From Mycolicibacterium sp. MU0050 (GTDB lineage: Bacteria > Actinomycetota > Actinomycetes > Mycobacteriales > Mycobacteriaceae), in assembly GCF_963378085.1 (NCBI RefSeq), contig NZ_OY726395.1, forward strand, positions 620,001 to 684,000: DNA of 64,000 bases, read 5' to 3'. The number at the start of each line of letters is the position of its first letter. Position 1 is the first letter of the stretch. Shown piece by piece: positions 53,991 to 62,703 of this stretch. The notes under the pieces are model-generated. The model searched no databases and had not been told where the DNA came from. It saw only the letters and a program-made list of their open reading frames with translations. The translations under genes were made by a program, and so were the position numbers.

Positions 53991-55205
53991 TCACGGGTTG
54001 ATGGTGTATTCGCCCACCTGCCGGCCCCACACGTGGTCGACGAGTAGTGGGCTGCCCAGCTCGAGGTGGTTGTAGGGCGCGATGCTGGCGCCGGTGTCCA
54101 TCACCAGGGTGGGCGCCGGCCACAGCTCGCGGGTGATCGACTGCCAGCAGCCGGGCCGGCCACCGGGCCCGCCCTTGGCGTTGATCCGCGGCAGGTTGTC
54201 GGGATAGATGTAGGGCGGTTCGGCTCCGGTCACGCCGCCGCCGCTGGAACTGTTCAGCGAATAGCCGTTGCCGCCGAGCGCGCCCGCGACCCGCGGCGCG
54301 ACCTGCGCGTAGTTGCGCAGCGTGCACAACAGCGACGGGCTGTGCTCGTCGAGGACCCGGGCGGTCGGCACCAGATCGCGGGCGCCGGCCACCAGGTAGG
54401 GGCCGGCGGGCTCGAACACCTCGGTGGCGGTCTGGCCGAATCCCACCGCACCCAGCAGCGCCGCGGTCAGCGCGTCCCGCTGCCTGTTCACCGTCGCGGC
54501 CGTGGTCGCCGTGGCGTCCAGGGCGGCCCATAGGTCCGGTGCGGCCGCGGTGTAGACGTCGGCGAGATCGGCAAGCCGGGCGGTGTCGTGACGTAATCGG
54601 GGCAGCCGGGGATTGACGTTGTCGAGGATGGTGGTGCCGTCGACAAGCGCGGCGCCGAACCGGCTGCCCAGCCCGGTCACGCCCTCGGCGAGGGCGGACA
54701 GTGTCGCGTTCAGGCGCACCGGGTCCACCTGCTCCGAGATCGCCATGATGGTCTCGAACAAAGTGTTGAATTCCGTGCTGACGGACTCGACGCGGATCGG
54801 TTGGTCCAGCGGAAGGCGTTGAGCGGTAGGTGTTTCCGGGGACGTCAGCGCCACGTACTTGTTGCCGAACACGGTGGTGGCGGTGATGTCGGCGACGACG
54901 TTGCCCGGCAGCATCGCGGCGTAACGCGGCTCGAGGTCCAGCACCAGCTCGGCCTCGGTGGCCCCGTCCGCGGGCACCGCTTGTACGGCGCCGACCCGGC
55001 CGATCCGCACCCCGTTGAACGTCACCTTGGCGCCCGGATCGAGACCCAGCCCGGAGCGGTCGGCCTGCAGCGTCAGCCGGCTCGTCGAGGTGAACGCGCC
55101 GCGGAACTGGCCGTAGCCCGCCGCGGCCACCAGCAGTACCAGCACTGCCAACGCCGCGCCGAGCGTCCGCCGCGTCGAGGCGCGCAGTTCCCCTGCCCCG
55201 GCCAT
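53991..55205 (-). CDS. Orphan MCE-family protein
   Basis: A 404-residue mammalian-cell-entry protein. One TM anchor (TLGAALAVLVLLVAAAGYGQF, about residues 14-34) is followed by the MCE domain: GLGLDPGAKVTFNGVRIGRV, ADITATTVFGNKYVAL. A long helical C-terminal region resembles the Mce tail. MCE proteins form lipid-transport tunnels, normally as six genes with two yrbE permeases. None of those are here, so it stands alone and may join a complex encoded elsewhere. Divergent from the SCP2-like gene. Confidence 0.88.
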   Translation of the reverse strand: MAGAGELRASTRRTLGAALAVLVLLVAAAGYGQFRGAFTSTSRLTLQADRSGLGLDPGAKVTFNGVRIGRVGAVQAVPADGATEAELVLDLEPRYAAMLPGNVVADITATTVFGNKYVALTSPETPTAQRLPLDQPIRVESVSTEFNTLFETIMAISEQVDPVRLNATLSALAEGVTGLGSRFGAALVDGTTILDNVNPRLPRLRHDTARLADLADVYTAAAPDLWAALDATATTAATVNRQRDALTAALLGAVGFGQTATEVFEPAGPYLVAGARDLVPTARVLDEHSPSLLCTLRNYAQVAPRVAGALGGNGYSLNSSSGGGVTGAEPPYIYPDNLPRINAKGGPGGRPGCWQSITRELWPAPTLVMDTGASIAPYNHLELGSPLLVDHVWGRQVGEYTINP

Positions 55206-55223
55206 GGTTTGAGAACCTAGGGT

Positions 55224-55649
55224 ATGGCCGCCCGTCGCAGTGCTGATCCGACAAAGACCCGCGCCGCTGTCGCCGCGGTCGCCGCCTGGCTGCGCGACGA
55301 GAGCGCCGCGCCCGCGCCGGCGCGCGCCGAACTGGCCGACGCGGTCCGGCTGACCGCGCGGACCCTGGCGGCGGTGGCGCCGGGCGCGTCGGTGGAGGTG
55401 CGGGTGCCGCCGTTCGTCGCGGTGCAGTGCATCGCGGGCCCGCGCCATACCCGCGGCACCCCGCCCAACGTGGTGGAGACCGATCCGCGGACGTGGTTGC
55501 AGCTGGCGACCGGACTGGTGGGCGTGGCCGCGGCCGCGGACGCGGGCAGGTTGACGTTGTCGGGCCCGCGCGCCGGAGAGATCGCCCAATGGCTACCGGT
55601 GGTCAGCGGAAGTACGGATACTCCTGAACCCAGTGAAAGCCCCGGTTGA
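55224..55649 (+). CDS. Sterol-carrier-family (SCP2-like) protein, Rv0807-like
   Basis: A 141-residue small protein. VAAWLRDESAAPAPARAELADAV and SVEVRVPPFVAVQCI with PRTWLQLATGL and the closing AEIAQWLPVV correspond to the bacterial sterol-carrier family. It may bind acyl or sterol ligands; no catalytic residues are evident. It matches Rv0807 upstream of purF. Its last 47 bp overlap the 3' end of the convergent DoxX-like gene. Confidence 0.75.
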   Translation: MAARRSADPTKTRAAVAAVAAWLRDESAAPAPARAELADAVRLTARTLAAVAPGASVEVRVPPFVAVQCIAGPRHTRGTPPNVVETDPRTWLQLATGLVGVAAAADAGRLTLSGPRAGEIAQWLPVVSGSTDTPEPSESPG

Positions 55650-56940
55650 GCAGGGTGAAGTCGGCGGGGTCGGTGCGCTGCAACGTCATCGCGACCTGTT
55701 GACCGGCCAGGGTGCCGCGTAGATGTAGGTGATCCTCGCCGGCCCGGGTGAATGTGAACGTGCCGGACTGGCCCCCGTCCAGCTGCAACCGCTGGGCTTC
55801 GAGGTCGAGGGCCGCCTGCGCGGGCTGCAGCCGCCCGTCCATCAGCTGGATCGCCGCGACCTCGGCCGTGTCGAACACCAACCGTTGCCAGCGGTGCTTG
55901 TCGGTGGTCAAGGGCGGCGCGACGGCGCCGTCCCGGACGAATTCGGAGACCGTCCAGATCCCGTACAACTCCGGTTTCGGGCTGCCGCCGCCGTGGTCGC
56001 GCCACTGGCCCCAGCTGATCAGTGCTGTGCCGACCAGCACCCAGATGCCCAGCGAGACCTGGACCCGCGCGGCGATCCGGTTGGCGCGGGCCGAGTCGAA
56101 CAGCGGGGGTTGGGTGGCCGGCGCTGCCGGGCGTTGCCGCACCAACAGGTCGGCCAGCCGCGGCAGCTGCGGCGCCAGCAGCACGAGGCTCACCAGCAGC
56201 AGGTGCAGCGACAGGATCTTGACCGGTACGTCGAACGTCATGTTCAGGATGAACACCTGGGCCATGCTCGCTGCGCTGATCAGGGCGCCCAGCGTCGCGG
56301 TGCGCGGCAAGAACAGCAGCAGCCCGCCGAGCACCTCCACGCCGCCGAGCACCATCTCGTAGGGATACGAGCTACCGACCTGCAGCCACAGCACCGAGGC
56401 CGGGCTGAGCTCCCCGTACGACTGCAGCAGCGCGCTCGGCGCCGGCGCGGGCATCTGGGTGGGGATCAGCTTGGCCATGCCGTAGAACAACATCTGCCCA
56501 CCCAGGCAGAGTCGAAGGAACACCAGGAACCAGGCGTGCAGCCGGATGTACTCGACCCGCCGGTCCGCCAGCGACCACAACGTCGTCGCGAGCACCGCGA
56601 CGACCAACAAGCAGAACACCAGCACCCAGATGACGGCCTGGTCGCCGCTGCCGGAGTCGAGCCGCAGCTGCGCATCCACCCCGAAGACCGTGCGGGCGAC
56701 CCAGCTCAGGATCGGGTCGAGCAGCATCAGCTGCCACAGCACCGCGGGGTCGGGCAGCAGCGTGGCGAACGCGCCGGTGAACGCGAAGGTGATCTGCGCG
56801 AACAGCAAGCAGAACAGCCCGAAGTAGACGAAGCAGAACCGGAAGGCGACGCGGGTGACGGATCGCCAGGGCACGGCCGGCGCGCCGTCGCCATCGGTGT
56901 TTGCTGACGGGTCGACGGGATCGGTGTGGGCCGTGCGCAT
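55603..56940 (-). CDS. DoxX-like multi-pass membrane protein
   Basis: A 445-residue integral-membrane protein. It has about eight hydrophobic helices. Helix four to seven (LRLCLGGQMLFYGMAKLIP; GGVEVLGGLLLFLPRTATLG) carry the DoxX-type 'G-x-x-F-x-x-G-x-x-K' and 'GG-x-x-x-L-G' patterns. A soluble C-terminal beta-rich domain (residues about 320-445, with LYGIWTVSEFV) follows. ATG 56940 is chosen; the frame remains open to 57186. Function unknown; DoxX relatives act in thiol redox or quinone biology. Confidence 0.75.
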   Translation of the reverse strand: MRTAHTDPVDPSANTDGDGAPAVPWRSVTRVAFRFCFVYFGLFCLLFAQITFAFTGAFATLLPDPAVLWQLMLLDPILSWVARTVFGVDAQLRLDSGSGDQAVIWVLVFCLLVVAVLATTLWSLADRRVEYIRLHAWFLVFLRLCLGGQMLFYGMAKLIPTQMPAPAPSALLQSYGELSPASVLWLQVGSSYPYEMVLGGVEVLGGLLLFLPRTATLGALISAASMAQVFILNMTFDVPVKILSLHLLLVSLVLLAPQLPRLADLLVRQRPAAPATQPPLFDSARANRIAARVQVSLGIWVLVGTALISWGQWRDHGGGSPKPELYGIWTVSEFVRDGAVAPPLTTDKHRWQRLVFDTAEVAAIQLMDGRLQPAQAALDLEAQRLQLDGGQSGTFTFTRAGEDHLHLRGTLAGQQVAMTLQRTDPADFTLLNRGFHWVQEYPYFR

Positions 56941-57274
56941 CGAAACCTCCCTGCTGTCGACCGATGTCCCGCGGCGCCCCCGCATGGGCGCCACGATGCC
57001 GGGTGCCGCGGCGCGGCGCAATCGAATATTCTCGCCGGCACCGAGAAATGCTCTGGTGGGCAACGTGTTTCGCGGCGACGAAACTTTGGGGAGCGGCCGC
57101 GGCCCGGAGGCGGACGGGCGGCTGTGGCCCGCGCCTGCGCGGCCCGAGGATGTGAGATTGCCCACCGTAATCTGCCTGGCCTGCAATTAATCGGGCCTGG
57201 ATGGCTTTACTGGCCGGCGGGGAGCCGTAGACTGAACCCCGTCACCCACCCCGCCGCAGGGAGCAGCCCGCAAC
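56941..57274. other. 334-bp intergenic region upstream of purF
   Basis: Gene-free space between the DoxX-like gene and purF. It holds the purF promoter at its right end and, near 57024-57031, an AT-rich GAATATTC palindrome that could belong to the DoxX-like promoter. I see no ORF with gene-like codon use, no hairpin of note and no RNA gene in the rest. Confidence 0.6.
57206..57233 (+). promoter_or_regulatory. purF promoter
   Basis: TTTACT (57206-57211) and TAGACT (57228-57233) are 16 bp apart and resemble a SigA promoter. It would give a leader of about 35 nt, unlike the leaderless purB, purC, purL and purM. Confidence 0.55.
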
Positions 57275-58822
57275 GTGACCGACAAACCGATCGAACTCGA
57301 GAACGCCCCCCGCGAAGAATGCGGCGTATTCGGTGTGTGGGCCCCCGGCGAGGAAGTCGCCAAGCTCACCTACTACGGCCTCTACGCGTTGCAGCACCGC
57401 GGCCAGGAAGCCGCCGGCATCGCCGTCGCGGACGGCACGCAGGTCCTGGTCTTCAAGGACCTCGGTCTGGTCAGCCAGGTCTTCGACGAGCAGACCCTGG
57501 CGGCCATGGAGGGCCACGTCGCCGTCGGCCACTGCCGGTACTCCACCACCGGCTCGACCACCTGGGAGAACGCCCAGCCGGTGTTCCGCAACACCACCGC
57601 CGGTACCGGCGTGGCGCTGGGACACAACGGCAACCTGGTCAACACCACCGAGTTGGCCGCGCGGGCCCGCGACGCCGGCCTGATCGACATGCGCGGCGCA
57701 CCCGCGGCCACCACCGACTCCGACATCTTGGGCGCGCTGCTGGCGCACGGTGCCGCCGACTCCAGCCTGGAGCAGGCCGCCCTGGAACTGCTGCCCACCG
57801 TGCGCGGCGCGTTCTGCCTGACCTTCATGGACGAGAACACGCTGTACGCGGCGCGCGACCCCTACGGCGTCCGGCCGCTGGCGCTGGGCCGCCTGGACCG
57901 CGGCTGGGTGGTGGCCTCCGAGACGGCCGCACTCGACATCGTGGGCGCCTCCTTCGTCCGTGACATCGAGCCCGGTGAGCTGCTGGCCATCGACGCCGAC
58001 GGCGTGCGCTCGTCGCGGTTCGCCAACCCGACCCCCAAGGGCTGCGTCTTCGAATACGTCTACCTGGCCCGGCCGGACAGCACCCTGGTGGGCCGCTCGG
58101 TGCACTCCGCCCGGGTGGACATCGGACGCCAGCTGGCGCGGGAGATGCCCATCGATGCGGATCTGGTCATCGGCGTGCCGGAATCCGGCACCCCGGCGGC
58201 CGTGGGGTACGCGCAGGAATCCGGCATCCCGTTCGGCCAGGGCCTGATGAAGAACGCCTACGTGGGCCGCACCTTCATCCAGCCGTCGCAGACCATCCGG
58301 CAGCTCGGTATCCGGCTGAAACTCAATCCGCTGCGCGAGATGATCCGCGGCAAGCGCCTGATCGTCGTCGACGACTCGATCGTGCGGGGCAACACCCAGC
58401 GCGCGCTGATCCGGATGCTGCGGGAGGCCGGCGCGGTCGAGGTGCACGTGCGCATCGCGTCGCCGCCGGTGAAGTGGCCCTGTTTCTACGGCATCGACTT
58501 CGCCTCCCCGGCCGAGCTGATCGCCAACGCCGCCGCCGAGGGCACGCAGGTCGACATGCTCGAGGCGGTCCGGCACGCGGTCGGGGCCGACACCCTCGGG
58601 TACATCTCGCTCGACGGGATGGTCAGCGCCACCGAGCAGCCGGCCTCCCGGCTGTGCTGCGCCTGCTTCGACGGGGTCTACCCCATCGAGCTGCCCAGCG
58701 AGACGGCGCTGGGCAAGAACGTCATCGAACACATGCTGGCCAACACCGCACGCACCGGCAGTCCCGCCGTGAGTGCCGTGCAGGCCGACAACGACAACGC
58801 GTCGGCGCTACGTCGGCCCTGA
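57275..58822 (+). CDS. purF: Amidophosphoribosyltransferase
   Basis: First committed enzyme of purine synthesis, making 5-phosphoribosylamine from PRPP and glutamine. It has 515 residues. A short propeptide precedes the N-terminal nucleophile Cys in REECGVFGVWAPGE. The glutaminase half shows GLYALQHRGQEAAGIA. The phosphoribosyltransferase half has VVDDSIVRGNTQ (PRPP loop) and GVPESGTPAA. The C-terminal Cys cluster RLCCACFDG fits the iron-sulfur form. GTG start with AGGGAG 12 nt upstream; the propeptide is removed in maturation. Confidence 0.98.
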   Translation: MTDKPIELENAPREECGVFGVWAPGEEVAKLTYYGLYALQHRGQEAAGIAVADGTQVLVFKDLGLVSQVFDEQTLAAMEGHVAVGHCRYSTTGSTTWENAQPVFRNTTAGTGVALGHNGNLVNTTELAARARDAGLIDMRGAPAATTDSDILGALLAHGAADSSLEQAALELLPTVRGAFCLTFMDENTLYAARDPYGVRPLALGRLDRGWVVASETAALDIVGASFVRDIEPGELLAIDADGVRSSRFANPTPKGCVFEYVYLARPDSTLVGRSVHSARVDIGRQLAREMPIDADLVIGVPESGTPAAVGYAQESGIPFGQGLMKNAYVGRTFIQPSQTIRQLGIRLKLNPLREMIRGKRLIVVDDSIVRGNTQRALIRMLREAGAVEVHVRIASPPVKWPCFYGIDFASPAELIANAAAEGTQVDMLEAVRHAVGADTLGYISLDGMVSATEQPASRLCCACFDGVYPIELPSETALGKNVIEHMLANTARTGSPAVSAVQADNDNASALRRP

Positions 58823-58825
58823 CCG

Positions 58826-58930
58826 GGCGGAAATCCGGCCATCGGAGTCCGCCGGACGACGCAGCGGTTCGCGGAGCTTGCGGAGTGAAGGGCGGAGGAA
58901 TCCGGCCATCGGAGTACAGCCGGAGGACGG
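58826..58930. repeat. Degenerate direct repeats between purF and purM
   Basis: The identical 17-mer AATCCGGCCATCGGAGT occurs at 58832-58848 and 58899-58915. It is embedded in longer related units beginning GGCGGA at 58826 and 58891, with GCGGAG fragments between. No gene is in the 139-bp gap. Confidence 0.7.
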
Positions 58931-58947
58931 CCGGGGGACCCGCCCGG

Positions 58948-58953
58948 TAGATT
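58948..58953 (+). promoter_or_regulatory. -10 box of purM (leaderless)
   Basis: TAGATT ends 8 nt before the ATG at 58962; no ribosome-binding site is visible. Confidence 0.55.
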
Positions 58954-58961
58954 GAGCGTCG

Positions 58962-60047
<1,086 letters not shown>

Positions 60048-60082
60048 CGCGGGTGGGGCGGCGGTTCAGGGGGAGAGGTGGA

Positions 60083-60098
60083 CGGCGCCTCAGCGCCG
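60083..60098. terminator. Hairpin at the purM/DUF3073 convergence
   Basis: CGGCGC-CTCA-GCGCCG has 6-bp arms and a tetraloop at the end of the DUF3073 gene, 36 bp after purM. Candidate shared terminator. Confidence 0.5.
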
Positions 60099-60260
60099 CC
60101 AGCTGTCCTCATCGCTCCAGCGGTCGTCGGCGAGGTCGTCATCACTGTCGGACGACCCTGCCAGCTCCTTCTGAAGACGCTCGAAGTCCGTTTGAGGAGT
60201 GTTGTATTTCAACTCTCGAGCAACCTTGGTCTGCTTTGCCTTAGCCCGGCCGCGGCCCAT
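60090..60260 (-). CDS. DUF3073 small protein (Rv0810c-like)
   Basis: A 56-residue protein. GRGRAKAKQTKVARELKYNT is the conserved basic DUF3073 start, and the C-terminus is acidic (DSDDDLADDRWSDEDSW). No membrane segment. Function unknown; the charge split suggests nucleic-acid or protein binding. The start ATG 60260 is preceded by GAGGGGG and CCCCC, which pair with each other (60261-60272) and could hide the ribosome-binding site. Confidence 0.85.
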   Translation of the reverse strand: MGRGRAKAKQTKVARELKYNTPQTDFERLQKELAGSSDSDDDLADDRWSDEDSWRR

Positions 60261-60396
60261 GGGGGAACCCCCTCGCGCAATAACGGAGCGGCCCAATTGC
60301 AGGCGGCTCCGATCTGAGTGTGTGTATTTTCCTGCGACCAGCTTACCGTGCTCGGTCGCGGAGTGCCGGTAGGGCCGTGACGTCGGGCGTCGAGGG

Positions 60397-61497
60397 TCAT
60401 CCGGAACGGCCGCGAAGCCGATCCACCGCGACCTTCCCGGCGCCGGCGGTGTCGGCCGGCGGGAGCGAATCGGCGTCGATGCGGGCCTGCACGGCCACGT
60501 CACCGCCGGTGACGAGTTCGGTGTCGGCGGGCAGGCCGCGCTTGAGCAGCGCCAGCGCGATCACACCTTCATCCACGTGGTCGACGACGGTGCCGAGCCG
60601 GCCGACCGCGCGGCCCCCGGCGGTCAGCGGCGTCCCCGTCTCAGGGCGATCGGCCGAGCCGTCGAGGTGCAGCAGCGCGAGCATCCGGGGCGGCCGGCCC
60701 AGGTTGTGGACGCGCGCCACGGTCTCCTGGCCCCGGTAGCACCCCTTGTCGAGGTGGACGGCCCCGACACCGGCGTCACCGATCCAGCCGATCTCGTGCG
60801 GGATGGTGCGGTCGTCGGTGTCGACGCCCAGTCGGGCCCGCACCGCCGCGACGCGGTGCGCCTCGTAGGTCCACACCCCGGCCCGTCGGACGCCGGCCCG
60901 CTCGAGGCGCGTCAGCCAGCTCTCCTTGTCGGCGCGCGGCGCCACCAGGTCCAGTTCCACGGGGCCGCCGTCGGTGCTGGGCATGCGGCGCAGGAATCCG
61001 CCGTCGGGCAGCGCGACCGCGGTCATCGTCGCCGGCAGCTCGCTCACGGAGAGGGCCTCGCGCACCGCCGCATCATCGAGCCGCGGGCCGATCAGCGACA
61101 GCACCGCCAGGTCGGCGGTCGCGGGTTCCACCTTCGACCAGAACACCATCTTGGTGAGGTACGACAGCAGCGGCTCGGCGCGCCACGGCTCGGTGTCCAG
61201 ATAGGTCAGGCCACCCAGCTCGGTCTGCAGCCAGTGGTCCTCCACCCGGCCTTGGCCGTCCAGGCTGGAGTTCTCGGTGCTGTGGCCGTCGGGCAGCTCG
61301 GCGACGTGCTGCGTGCAGATGGTGTGCAGCCAGCTCTGCCGCTCCGGCCCCGACAACTGCAGGACGCCGCGGTGGGATCGGTCCACCACGACGGCTTCGG
61401 TGGCCGCGGCGCGCTGCTCGCCGAGCGGGTCGCCGTAATGCCAGATCGCGCCGGCGTCGGGGTGGGTGTCGGGGACGGGAACGGGAACGGCTGTCAC
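60397..61497 (-). CDS. ygfZ: YgfZ/GcvT-like folate-binding protein (Rv0811c-like)
   Basis: A 366-residue protein of the tRNA-modifying YgfZ family, which helps assemble or repair iron-sulfur enzymes and binds folate. The diagnostic KGCYRGQETVARVHNLGRPP is clear near residue 252. The N-terminal half has VVDRSHRGVLQLSGPERQSW, typical of GcvT folds. It starts with GTG 61497, divergent from the PabC-like gene by 41 bp. No Cys other than in KGC is conserved in the visible motif. Confidence 0.92.
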   Translation of the reverse strand: MTAVPVPVPDTHPDAGAIWHYGDPLGEQRAAATEAVVVDRSHRGVLQLSGPERQSWLHTICTQHVAELPDGHSTENSSLDGQGRVEDHWLQTELGGLTYLDTEPWRAEPLLSYLTKMVFWSKVEPATADLAVLSLIGPRLDDAAVREALSVSELPATMTAVALPDGGFLRRMPSTDGGPVELDLVAPRADKESWLTRLERAGVRRAGVWTYEAHRVAAVRARLGVDTDDRTIPHEIGWIGDAGVGAVHLDKGCYRGQETVARVHNLGRPPRMLALLHLDGSADRPETGTPLTAGGRAVGRLGTVVDHVDEGVIALALLKRGLPADTELVTGGDVAVQARIDADSLPPADTAGAGKVAVDRLRGRSG

Positions 61498-61524
61498 ACG
61501 TCAACTCTACGGATGCGGTGGCGC

Positions 61525-61530
61525 TAGGCT
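61525..61530 (+). promoter_or_regulatory. -10 box of the pabC-like gene (leaderless)
   Basis: TAGGCT ends 8 nt before the ATG at 61539, which is thereby favoured over GTG 61518. Confidence 0.55.
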
Positions 61531-61538
61531 TGGCCGCC

Positions 61539-62408
61539 ATGGCGGTGGTAGTCACCCTCGACGGCGAGACGCGCGACCCGGACGCGCCGCTGTTGCATGC
61601 CGACGACCTGGCCGCGGTCCGCGGCGACGGCGTGTTCGAGACGCTGCTGGTCCGCGACGGCCGCGCCCGCCTGACCGAGGCGCACCTGGCCCGGCTCGCG
61701 AATTCGGCCAAGCTGCAGGACCTCCCGGAACCGGATCTGCGGGCCTGGCGCGCCGCCATCGAGAAGGCCGTCGCCGAATGGAGCGCGCAGTCCGCAGCCG
61801 AGGGGGCGCTGCGGCTGGTGTACAGCCGGGGCCGCGAAGGCGGATCGGCGCCGACCGCCTACGTCACCGTCGGCGCGTTGCCGGCCCGGGTGGGCGCCGC
61901 TCGGCGCGACGGTGTCAGCGTGGTGACGCTCGAGCGTGGGTTGCCCGCCCACGGCACAGACGCGATGCCCTGGTTGTTGGCCGGCGCCAAGACGCTGTCC
62001 TACGCGGTGAACATGGCCGCGCTGCGGCACGCCGCCCGACTGGGCGCGGACGACGTCATTTTCCTCAGCAGCGACGGCTTTGTCCTCGAGGGGCCGCGTT
62101 CGACCGTCGTCATCGCCACCGAGGTCGATGGCCGGCTCGCGCTGTTGACGCCGCCGCCGTGGTATCCCATCCTGCGCGGCACCACCCAGCAGGCCCTGTT
62201 CGAAACGGCGCGGGCCGCCGGCTACGACTGCGACCTGCAGCCGCTGCGGCTCGCCGATCTCGAGGCAGCACAAGGGATCTGGTTGATCTCGGCGATCACG
62301 TTGGGGGCGCGGGTGCACACCCTGGACGGCCGCCGGACCCCGGACCCTGGGCCGCTGGCCGCCGACTTCGCGCGGCTGGTCGACGCCGCGATCGGCGATG
62401 CGGACTGA
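61539..62408 (+). CDS. pabC: Aminodeoxychorismate lyase/branched-chain aminotransferase-fold (Rv0812-like)
   Basis: A 289-residue class-IV PLP enzyme. Aminodeoxychorismate lyases release PABA for folate synthesis; D-amino-acid transaminases share the fold. The PLP-binding Lys is in LLAGAKTLSYAVNM near residue 155, and SSDGFVLEGPRSTVVI is the Glu-containing substrate loop. RGDGVFETLLV and RLVYSRG are also typical. The Rv0812 orthologue is usually annotated as this lyase or an aminotransferase. The divergent YgfZ-like folate protein makes a folate connection attractive, but this is inference. Confidence 0.85.
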   Translation: MAVVVTLDGETRDPDAPLLHADDLAAVRGDGVFETLLVRDGRARLTEAHLARLANSAKLQDLPEPDLRAWRAAIEKAVAEWSAQSAAEGALRLVYSRGREGGSAPTAYVTVGALPARVGAARRDGVSVVTLERGLPAHGTDAMPWLLAGAKTLSYAVNMAALRHAARLGADDVIFLSSDGFVLEGPRSTVVIATEVDGRLALLTPPPWYPILRGTTQQALFETARAAGYDCDLQPLRLADLEAAQGIWLISAITLGARVHTLDGRRTPDPGPLAADFARLVDAAIGDAD

Positions 62409-62446
62409 GGGGTCGAAAACCTCTTGTCACCCCGCCGGCTCCTCAA

Positions 62447-62662
62447 GTACGGTCGGCCGTACACAGGGAAGGAGGTGGTCCGACAAATTGAGTGACTTAT
62501 GGACATGTGAGGTGGCTGTCCGCTAGCAGCACCAGGCGAGGAATCACCTGCGATGCGCCGGCGAATTCCAGCAGCCACCCGGCCCCCGAGCCCCCGGTTC
62601 GTCCAACTGTGGAACTACGGCTCGGGGGCCGCTCCATGTCCGGGGCGGGTTGTCCGCCCCCG
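62447..62662 (+). ncRNA. Structured leader or small RNA region, with a possible 61-aa ORF
   Basis: In the 295-bp gap after the PabC-like gene there is unusual structure. The palindrome GTACGG-TCGG-CCGTAC lies at 62447-62462 and a perfect Shine-Dalgarno GGAGGTGG at 62471-62478. Stems GGTGGCTG/CAGCCACC lie at 62511-62518 and 62572-62579, a perfect 12-bp stem GGCCCCCGAGCC/GGCTCGGGGGCC at 62581-62592 and 62619-62630, and a GC hairpin at 62641-62662. A competing stem GGACA/TGTCC (62501-62505, 62517-62521) overlaps the first, as in a switch. A GTG-started ORF (62492-62677, 61 codons) lies downstream of the ribosome-binding site. Whether RNA, peptide or both is undecided. Confidence 0.5.
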
Positions 62663-62703
62663 ACACTTTCCGGGTGAGATGACATCGCCCCGCGGGATGC
62701 GCG

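Noticed and set aside
58773..58955. 60-codon ORF in the purF-purM gap
   Set aside because: It is made of the degenerate repeats, has no homology-like pattern and overlaps the purF 3' end.
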